Positions 17,033 through 26,500 of a stretch of DNA of 64,000 nt are shown here, in pieces. The DNA is from Balanoglossus misakiensis. Lineage: Eukaryota; Hemichordata. Position numbers and translations under genes: made by a program. The notes beneath the pieces were generated by a model. The model did not search any database, was not told the DNA's origin, and saw only the letters and a program-made list of their open reading frames with translations. How positions within the stretch are numbered: position 1 is the stretch's first letter; the number at the start of each line of letters is the position of its first letter. The stretch covers positions 9,238,001 through 9,302,000 of the forward strand of contig CM082578.2 in the NCBI GenBank assembly GCA_040954595.2, written 5' to 3'.

Positions 17033-18464
17033 ATGACGATTTTGCAAAGATGGATTGCTGTGTTTCTGAGCGTACTCGCGATCTTCCTGTTGTTCTTGTC
17101 AAAGCATTACTTCAACAGCAGAGGTGGGTCATTTCCGTCCTATGAGAAAAAGACTAGTCTAGCTTCGGGTTCAAAGTAACGAATCTTTACATGCCACAAG
17201 AAATACACGGAATTATTAATCAGTAATTTTGTAGAAATTAGCTGGTTGGGGCTGAACAATGGCGCATGGGTGAAATATGAATGTCGGATAGATTCTTTGC
17301 ATAGAGTGAATGCCATGGTGTGCGATTAGGTTAACAGTAACTCGCATCTACGCCGCTTTGCAGGTACGACAGACGAAGACAGAGACTTGGGGTTACATTC
17401 CGCAAGTGCATTTTTGTCGTCTGAAAAACAGGTAGATTTTACACTACTTTTAATAACAATGTAACTTTTCATTCAGAACCAAGACTTTTCTAAGCATGAT
17501 CTGATAGAAACATATATGGTTATTTGATAAGTTTGGAAACCTCGAGGCTTCCGCGATGACATATGGCTTTTCCATATTTTCACTTTCGCCCCAGAAGCAG
17601 TCCGTTGCTGATGACGAGCAGAGAATGAGAGTGTCTCTTGTGGAACGCCAGTGTCGAAAATACCGGGTAGAGACCTCGTTAAACACAACATCGAACAGGT
17701 CTTTAAAACACTTGATCGTGGACGACAAACACCGGTTAATGTATTGCTATATACCAAAAATTGCCTGCACAAACTGGAAGAAGCTATTGGTATTCCTGAA
17801 CGACGAAAACCACAGGTATCAGAGAGTTGAAGACATACTGCCATACGATGCGCACCACAGCGCAACCAGGCGGACTTTGGAGGATTATTCTTTCGAGGAA
17901 ATCCAGACACGACTGCAGACCTATCTGAAATTTGTCTTTGTCCGCGAACCCATGGAAAGATTGATCTCGGCCTACGCCAATAAGTTCACAAGGCGGAATT
18001 ACAGCGGTAGGAAATTCCAGAAATTGTACGGTAGACAGATTATCAAACGTTTTCGGGAAAACCCGTCGGCCAGGTCCCTGCAAGAGGGGCATGACGTCAC
18101 ATTCCAAGAGTTTATCCGATACGTTGTAGACCACAAAACTCTGGAAAACGGGCCATCGGCCCTGAACGAGCATTGGAGACAGTATTACCACCTGTGTTAC
18201 CCCTGTCTCGTCAAGTACGACTTCATAGGACACTACGAAAAGCTGATGGAAGATGCACAAAAACTTCTCAGAATGGCTAGACTGGATCACCTCGTCAGTT
18301 TTCCTAAACCCTTGCCAGGCCAGGGTAAAACCAAAAGTATTGTCGAAGATTACTACAGGAACTTGTCGTCCCAAGACGTGCATGCGTTGTGGCGACTGTA
18401 CAACGTTGATTATGTCATGTTCGGTTATTCTTTTCCTAAACATCTTTACGAGAAAAAACGTTAA
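17033..18464 (+). CDS. Carbohydrate sulfotransferase, CHST11-14/HNK-1 family (copy 2, 3 exons)
   Basis: Tandem paralogue of the preceding gene, with the same Golgi PAPS-dependent sulfotransferase role inferred. Exons 17033-17123, 17364-17431 and 17595-18464 give 342 aa. The signal anchor is MTILQRWIAVFLSVLAIFLL. The stem exon is 10 codons shorter than in copy 1. PAPS motifs are PKIACTNWKK (107-116) and REPMERLISA (170-179); the Asp of copy 1's RDP is Glu here. Intron phases match copy 1 exactly. From about 18052 to the stop the DNA is about 96% identical to copy 1 (about 18 differences in about 410 bases by hand count). The preceding exon-3 sequence is visibly more diverged, which suggests gene conversion. 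Both copies are intact. Confidence 0.92.
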
Positions 18465-18622
18465 GGCAATAATTAATGTATGAGATGCAACCCCAAATGA
18501 CAACGCGACTGTGATGTATGCCATACTCTTTTCCTAGTCTGCGGGTAATGCGAAGTTAATTGTTTCAAACAATTGTTAATGATTTGATTACAAATCCTAC
18601 GCATAGTCATATACATATGTAG

Positions 18623-18718
18623 TTGCAATAATTGCAGCCCTTACGGACCGGTCATGCGACTTGAGCGTCAGGCTTGTGTGAAAGTCTGCAGCTTGCGCGA
18701 TGGCTGCAATTATTGTAA
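18623..18718. repeat. Inverted repeat, possible MITE
   Basis: Arms TTGCAATAATTGCAGCC (18623-18639) and GGCTGCAATTATTGTAA (18702-18718) are reverse complements except for one base. They enclose a 62-bp, more GC-rich centre. The size and foldback form fit a small non-autonomous element or a transcribed hairpin; no target duplication is certain. Confidence 0.55.
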
Positions 18719-19022
18719 GTCATTTACACCCACGCCACAGGGAAAGTTGAGAGCACCACCACGAACATGCGCCCTCTTTGACGGATAGTGAAAAACGTGC
18801 TTTCAAACATTTAAAACGTAGTGTACATAAATAGGCGGATCATGGCAAGGTTTTATCGATGTTTCTTTTAAGAGCGTTTGAAGATGACTTTTGCGTGCAG
18901 AGCTTAGAATCTGGCGATGAAGTAGAGTTGATGGCTATAATTATTTGAAGATGTTTAATTGCAAGGAGAGTACATCAAGTAATGAAAGTCTGCAAGTCAA
19001 CCACATTAAATTTTGTTAAATC

Positions 19023-19028
19023 TTTATT
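19023..19028 (-). terminator. Candidate poly(A) signal for the Nudix gene
   Basis: AATAAA on the minus strand lies about 560 bp past the Nudix stop codon. Other minus-strand AATAAA-like hexamers occur near 19185 and 19210, so the one used is uncertain. Confidence 0.3.
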
Positions 19029-19588
19029 CTGGGTGACTTGAATATGCAAGAATGTACAGAACAAATGGCACAATTATACTGACTTTCGAAAATCTACGAT
19101 TAAAATGTATGGTTTTCATATTTTAAAAATATACCATCTTGGGACACATGGGGTCACTGATTGGGGATAATAAGGTTATCTGGGCATTTATTACATTAGA
19201 TTATAATTAATTTATTCCGCATAAAATTATAAAATTAGTACTGCTGCTATCCCTTGGGGACAAGATATTTCTGCAATGTTACTGCCATGTAAATATCTAC
19301 TGAAACCTCTTAGTAACATACAAAAAACAACACACTATCGGACCTTAGTCCAGATGGCAATAGCAATATACAACAAGTTACAAAAAACTGTTAATGTTAA
19401 AATCAGAAAAACTGCCATGGTTGTTCTCCCTTTGAACCAAATTGTGTTGGTTCAGAATTACTGCCTGTGAATGTATCGATGTTGTTGAGAGAATACCAAG
19501 TGAAGAAGGTTAAGGTTTCAGTAACTGATCAGGCAAACGGGGGAGAAACAGAGAAATCTTAAAACGAGTTCTCTCCATTGAATAACCC

Positions 19589-22539
19589 TCAAAAGTGCAT
19601 TGACCTGTGCATGCCTTCTATGAACAGCTGGTAATTAGGTTCTGCGAGATAAAAAAAATTGATGAAAAAATATCAGTTACATGAAGGATATCTTGAGGAA
19701 AAATATTGCAATTTTCCATTTCAGATTTTTTTCCGGTTTGATAATGCTTTTTCAAGTTTCATTTTGTGTGCGATTCACATAGCAACAGTGAGAATAAAAC
19801 TACACATACTGTTGCTTCAGGTAATAATAATATCACTATGATATAGTTTACCTGTGTCAGGGTTGATGAACCCACGTCTGATGAGGAAACTCAGAGTGGT
19901 AAGGGCACTGTTTGGTTTGAAATCGCCGCTGGCTATCAGCTCCTTCGCCTGTTCATAGGAAACAATCAAATTCAGTTAGTCTAGGGAAACATTCAATGTC
20001 ATTTAGTTACCATGATCAAAAACATGAAGTATAATTGTTGATTATTCCACCGAATGTCTATTTCAAATCCTGCTGAATGATACAACATAATGAATATGCG
20101 CATCATATAAAAGAGCAGATCCAGGTGACAATTATTATTGTGGCACATTACCTGTTCAACTGTACAGAAATGGAATTCACTGACTTCCCCGTCTCCAATC
20201 CTGGGTTGAAAATCCAGAGGCAACTCCAGGTCGTACACAAATTCGACCACCGGGCTGATCCCTCTTTCATCCTCGTAACAATAGCTGGAAATAAACATTA
20301 TCATAACTGCAGCTATTTCTACAAATCCAATAGTATTAGAAGCTGCTACTTAAATGGAACATTGGCCTATAAACTTGTACATAGGGGTTGTATGGTTTAT
20401 ACATATAATGTACACATTAGAATAATGACTGGGATTAATTCTAATGTGGTCAGACTGGCTTATTGCTCTCAGTTGCAAAGTGAGGTAGCCAATGTTCATC
20501 TTGAGGAATTTTGTGGCAGCTACTTATTCTGTCCAATTTTAACAACTGCACTAGGGGAGAAGTATGTTTTCTGAAGATGACAATAAAACCTGTCAACAGT
20601 GACGTGGTACTCAGAACAGTGGTCTCCCCTTTACCTAGTAGTCCCTACAGGCAGAGCTTGCTTGGCTATAGATTCTGGAATACAGGCTTCCTCTTGGCAC
20701 TCTTTGAGCAAGCAGTCAAATATCTTCATACCTGCTGGTAGACCACCTGCCGACTAAGAAGAGAAAGACTATCTTTAATTAGAGGACAGAATGCACTACT
20801 TACACATGGAGTCAACGTCCCTCCACACATAGAGCTGTGCATGCTCATGATGTGCAAAGTGTCAAGCATGAGTTGGAGGGCACAAATTCAACAAAAGTAT
20901 GGTATGATTGACTTCCAGATTTTAAACTCAGAATGGTAAACCGATACCAACTGTGCAAAACACTGGAGGTCACGCAGGGGTCATGAATGCGGTCTGCTCT
21001 TTCTGAAAAACTTTCCCACTGCGGATAACCTGAAATGAAAACTGTAGCTGTAATGATTGTTCAAAGGAGTGCCATATGGTGTAACGGCTAAAGTAATTAT
21101 CTTACTATGTTATCCAGTTTTCCGGGAAATGTCTGTTTGGTTGGTGATCTGCGAGCAATCCACAAACAAAGCCCCTTTTCTGGGTGATGAGTGTATCCGT
21201 TGATGTGGACAGCATATTGGGTTATGCCAAAGAGAGCTGTCAGAAAGGAGAAAAACAATGTTTTTGTCAGGGTCGAAGCCATGGGCAGATACATGTAGAT
21301 GATTTAAACAGTGGGATTCATTTGCCGGTTGAGGGCTTGCAGTAAGTTGTTACCCCGGTAGTGTGCAAGCATATTAGTACAATGTAGCAATGCATTATAG
21401 CCGAATTTTACTTGTTTGACACAAAATAATTATACAGATATATAACTAACACACAAGTAACTTACTTGTAGCAGATCTTTCTATTTCCATTAGTGGAAGT
21501 GCTTGATAAGACTCTCTCACAACATACTTCTACAGAATTAAATATCAGAAGTGATTTAATAAAAGGTAGATAAGGTAAATGATATAAATGGATGATAATA
21601 AGTTTTTTCTTTTGATGCCATACAACTTTGAGGTAAACTTGCTTGCCATGGAAATAATTCTAAAATTGTTTATAATTCTTCTGTAAAATTGATTATTTAA
21701 TATTCTGTACATCATTAAGTTAGCTGCATGACAACATCTTAATACAGAGTTTTCCTTGACTCTAACAGACACTGACATACAATCAATCTCCTTATCATGG
21801 ACAGGTCTTCTCAGACTCCTTTGTATACATGTATTGAGTCCAAAGAATCACAAACCTCACTCCTCCAGCCCCGCAAAGTGACAAATAAATCTTGCTCCCG
21901 CAATGCTTCTATCACTTGGTGAACTTTCTCTGTTCTGTCTTCATAAGTCTTTAATTCTGGGGACAGTGTTACAACTGCTGCTCTGTCAGATCCCTGGGCT
22001 ATCTCAAACACACGAGGAAATTTCTTCAGCTGGAGTATAACATCTGGGGGAACAACACCAACTTGCTGACCCTCAATGAGAAATGGCCTGCATTGAGCTT
22101 TTGTTGAACCTGTGGCGTTTTTTTTCCAAGGCAAAAGACAATAGAATGCAGTCAATTCCTAATCTGATTGAAGATTCGTTGTCATGCGCAAAACGAACAT
22201 AATTTTACTTTTAAAAGTTGAGTTTTGCTTTTTTTTTTACGCAATCGGTGAACTAGATAAATGAATTGATGAGCATGGGAATTTTTAATCGGATAGGTCC
22301 AAGGCAATATTTGACTAGAAGATGAATTGGAAAAGAAATGCTTTCCAAACCCGAAGGCCGATTCCACAGTCCCCCAGCCACTTCCGGGTTGGAGCTGGAG
22401 GGACTTGTCCATGACATTCACAACATGCAACATCGTCATCGGAAGTTTTGTAGACAGTCTTACCCGGCAGATCGAACGCATTGCACCACTTGACTACTTC
22501 AAGCATGCGCTGAGACCAAGATTTCCCCTTGCCAGCCAT
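19589..22539 (-). CDS. DUF4743 + Nudix hydrolase (thiamine pyrophosphokinase-related, Nudix-20/24 type), 8 exons
   Basis: Probable nucleotide or thiamine-pyrophosphate-derivative pyrophosphohydrolase of the cytosol; the substrate is not certain. Exons in transcription order: 22539-22464, 22109-21856, 21529-21466, 21236-21106, 20753-20635, 20284-20152, 19948-19852, 19641-19589. All are GT..AG and in frame, giving 308 aa. The N-terminal half is DUF4743: FLIEGQQVGVVPPDVILQLK, VTLSPELKTYEDRTEKVHQV, FVTLRGWRSE. It is followed by ERSATTLFGITQYAVHINGY. The Nudix box (178-200) reads GGLPAGMKIFDCLLKECQEE; the REUXEE core is present as KECQEE. Arg-to-Lys, and a non-acidic residue at the first Glu position, occur in this TPK-related branch as I recall it. 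The C-terminus FKPNSALTTLSFLIRRGFI is also diagnostic. The gene is divergent to the sorting nexin gene. Confidence 0.88.
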
Positions 22540-23581
22540 GCCACTTCATTCAACTGACTTGTTCTGCAAGGAGGTAGTCGAATCATGTGCAACAGGACAA
22601 ACAGTAGCAGCCGAAATCAACAGCAACAAATATTTGTCTGCCGGCCACTTTCTCCTGTTGATTACCGCAATGCCCCATGGGGAAATGTTACCCGCAGCGC
22701 ATCTCCGACGGACGATTTCGAAGTTTCATGTTTGTGAACAAAAATCTCGTGGCTTTCAATTCGCGTATCATATGAACCCAAGCAGGTGTGTCAACATGGT
22801 CAAAGTTCACGTTCGTGAAGTTGGCCTCATCCTCAGCTTCACCTTCATCTTCGCGTGACCTTTCAAGCTAAGGATGAGGATGAGGCTAACTTCAAGTACG
22901 GCTGCTGCTGCGCAAGTACAAGTTGAGGGCATCGAGTCGGACCATATGAGATCAGGGAGGGGGGGGGGTAGTCTGAAAGATTGATGAGGTGACATCCAAA
23001 GTTTTAGCTCATCGGGTCTATTTATAGACCGAGGAGCTATTATTTTCCTTTCTTCTCCACTGAGCTCAGACTGTTATCTTTTCAAGTTAGTTATGTTGTA
23101 GTGAACCACTGAATAATCTGTAGTACATATGCAATAACATGTTATACTTTTTTTAAGTTTAACTTTATTTGAAAAGTTATTGGTATTATTACAGCCTTGT
23201 TTGTTTGATAAGATTCAGTAAACTGATTCCCTATAAAGCATAAATTTAGTGCCTGTACTTTCATTGTACAACTTTTAAACCACGGTTTCTGTAGTCCTGA
23301 TGTCTGCTGAAATTGTTCGCCTAAACACCGAAAAACTTCAGTCAGACTGCAAAGTTAGGTATAACTGAGAGCTTTCTGGTCAACAGGAGGAGATGAAGTC
23401 TTCATTTCTACTTGTGGATTGACTGTGCTGTGAGTTTCACATACATGTAGTCTAGGAGACCGCACTGCACCCTTTGAGGGCGTATCCTGCGCACAATCAT
23501 AAACCGGAAGTTGGATCTGCGCAGAGGTGTGTGTTGGATCAGTCCGAAAGAAGAACAAATGTACAGGATTTAAAGCTTGAC
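22540..23581. promoter_or_regulatory. Shared divergent promoter region of Nudix and sorting nexin genes
   Basis: About 1 kb separates the Nudix ATG (minus, 22539) from the sorting nexin ATG (plus, 23582). Near the plus-strand start there is an ETS/GABP site ACCGGAAGT (23503-23511) flanked by two TGCGCA-containing NRF1 half-site-like words, with no TATA box. The interval also has a foldback at 22817-22893 and a poly(G) run at 22959-22968. A head-to-head arrangement with ETS/NRF1-type sites suggests a bidirectional housekeeping promoter. Confidence 0.5.
22817..22893. repeat. Inverted repeat in divergent promoter
   Basis: Arms 22817-22835 (GAAGTTGGCCTCATCCTCA) and 22875-22893 (TGAGGATGAGGCTAACTTC) pair over 19 bp with one mismatch, around a 39-nt loop. 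It lies about 280 bp upstream of the Nudix ATG. It could be a small foldback element or cruciform-forming sequence. Confidence 0.55.
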
Positions 23582-26500
23582 ATGGTGAGTATTGGCATGT
23601 CTGTTTGCACTATGACACGTTTGCAGCGGGGAGATAGAAGCTATGTTTCGGTAGAGTATTCGGCACATGGATTCTATGATCCCATGAACCGCGAGAGCGA
23701 TCATTCAGCTGACGAGCGACTGTGATTTTGTAAGCTCCTATTGGGACTCCGAAATCTGTCAATGTCAATAACATTTTTATCTACATGTATATGAAATAGT
23801 GATACGTGGTTCACATCGCTGCTCTCACTGAAAACCACACCCTAAATCTAAGCAACGTCTTTCTCCGATGAAGATTTGAAGTATTATTTTCTGATGAAGT
23901 GAAATAGCGACCAATGATTGTGTTTCTTGACGTTGATTGAAATAATATTATTACACATGTTACAAGGTCGATCTGATCGTCATATATATATGCTGCCTCT
24001 CCTTTCGAGTCTGGCACAGTCTCTCAGTATCAGGAGTTCACATATAGGCATTTTACCAGTATAGTGCCTGATGTGTCGACCTAGACTTGTCACTTTAAAA
24101 AAACAACGAAAATTGATATCTTTAAATTATACACGTAAAGCTTGAAGGTGGGACTATACTAATCAGTAATACTCATATACCAAGATATATTTATCTTGAC
24201 TCGGTCCTTGAAATGCAAAAATTACAAGTGTTCATATATTAGTTCCGTGACAAGTATTATTTATTCCACTTTTAAACTTGAGTGTGACTGGGACAGCATC
24301 AAGACACACCCCGAGTAACTGTGACATTCATATTTAAGAACATCAAAGCCATCCTGGTAACCATTCTGACTTGTGTTTGTGTCTGATTTATTGTAGGAAA
24401 TAATGCCAGATGCCAATGGTGACATTGCAGGGATGGAGCCCTTCGAACCGTGGTACAGTGTCCATGTTGTCGGAGCTACCAAAGATGGTGATAGCGTCAA
24501 GTACGAGCTGAAAACAAAAAAGGCAAGTGTGAGTTTTGAAGTGCAAATGTATAGCCACAGTTGCCATGGAAAGTTGAGATCTCTTCAATCACTGATTGTC
24601 ACAGGGTGGCCACGCAAAAAAAGTGCACCACCAAATGATCATTCCAAAATTTAGAAATGCCCTTTTAACCATGGTCATATGCAAATTAATGGTGACTTTA
24701 CCTGACCTCTGGAAATGAGATTTTTCACCTGCATACATTAAACATGAGGCCTTGTTTAAAAAAACTCCACATATATTCACATTCAAATTTCAATTCAGTA
24801 ACATTAATTTGCAGTGTAGGCCTGATTTAGTACATGTATTTCTCTCAGACTCTTCAAGCCCTGTTCTTTGCAATTCTGCTGTCCATGGTTGTTTCACTAC
24901 TGTACAGTGCCATTTATTCATTAACTCCAAGGCCGTTCATGCTTCTACAACAGTGGTCTAAAATAGAATCCTGCGTAGGCAGGAACTCTTACATGCATGT
25001 TATAAATCATAATCGCAATCATAACATGAAAAATTGCCATTATTGAACTGTGGATTAGAACAGACGGTTTTATGAGATTATAAGAACAAAATACAACAGC
25101 ACTTCCTACTGAAGCCCTTTAATACTGTTATATGTACAAGTTGACGCTAGATTTTATTATTGGATTGGCCCACTCAGACTGTACATTATGGTAATGCACG
25201 ATGATTCAGTGGCCATTGAACACACTGATTATGATAGGACACAACTACTGGGTATTTCAGTATATGTTCCTCCCAATGATCTGCAAGGAAACAGCTTGAA
25301 TATATTATTAAAACTGTTTCTTTTCAGTAGGAGGTTGTTCAGTGTAGTGTAATATCTCCATGGAGACAGTTTTTACAATATGCGCCACACTGTATTCATT
25401 GTAGCCGTGATTCATTCCAGTGCAATTTTATATGATACAGAGATATGTTAGGCAACTCAGAACAGTTGCATGTCACAATAATAAATAAATTACTATGCAT
25501 GGAAATACATCATGGATATTACAACAAGAAGCCACTAAACAGTTGCCATAGCGATTGAAGAATACTAGTACTCGTGTAAATTGGATATAGATGCTGTGAT
25601 ATAATACTTTTTAATAGAGGCTTATATTTCAATTCAATTTTATAGCCATTATGTGAATAATACGCTATAAAATTGCCATACTGTCAAGACCGAAATAGAA
25701 ACTATGCAGAAAACGCACTTTAAAATCAGACCATGAAACAATATACATAACACAAAACGACAAATGGGATTTAAAGAATTCAACAAGAGTTAACCCAAGA
25801 ATCTATTGAAATGATGTTTTATCAAAATATGCTAGCATCCTTGTAAATGCCAGTAATCATTTTATATTTTACATGCGCCTTTATAAATTGATTGAGTGGT
25901 TGATTAATGATGGTAATAAATGTGCGATGAAATATTGACTATATCATAATGAAATTAAGATTTTCAAGCAATATGTACTGAAATAAATAAATTAGGGACT
26001 CCCATTTGTGTGTCTCTGTATTCTGCACTTCAGTACACATACACTGGCCTTCTAAATCTTCATTTAAGTACACAAAATTAGAGCAATTGCTAACTGCCTG
26101 TAGCCTCACCTGCTAATGTGACCATTTGAATTGCCTGTTTGGCAGAACTGAATTATCTCAACTCTCTCTAAGCACCAAGCGTGCCTGTGGCAGTTCTCGG
26201 CTAAGCTGACCATTTCAATTTCCTGCTAATGCAAACATTTCATCGTCATGACCAGATTTAATTGAAAGACCTGTTGCTTGGATGACTAGAACCGTAAAAC
26301 AACCTGACTTGCTTCGTGAGTGGAATGGCAAAATACAGATTTGGACATTGTATGTGCATTGAATCAATTGGCAATTTTTACTGGACTCGGGAGGTCAAAC
26401 GGATTCATATTTTCTTTTATAATTGTATAATTATTTTTTTTCTGTTTGTGTTATTTATATGCTTACATTATACAAGAACTCTCATTTAAATTTCGGAGAC

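Larger units (their letters stand above)
18465..19588. other. Convergent intergenic region between sulfotransferase and Nudix genes
   Basis: 3' flanks of two convergent genes. It contains a 17-bp inverted repeat (18623-18718) and AT-rich sequence with candidate minus-strand poly(A) signals near 19023. No exon is recognised. Confidence 0.5.

Noticed and set aside
15494-18524. Antisense ORFs of 234 and 246 codons over the sulfotransferase exons
   Set aside because: They mirror the conserved sense exons in both copies; no domain in the antisense translation.
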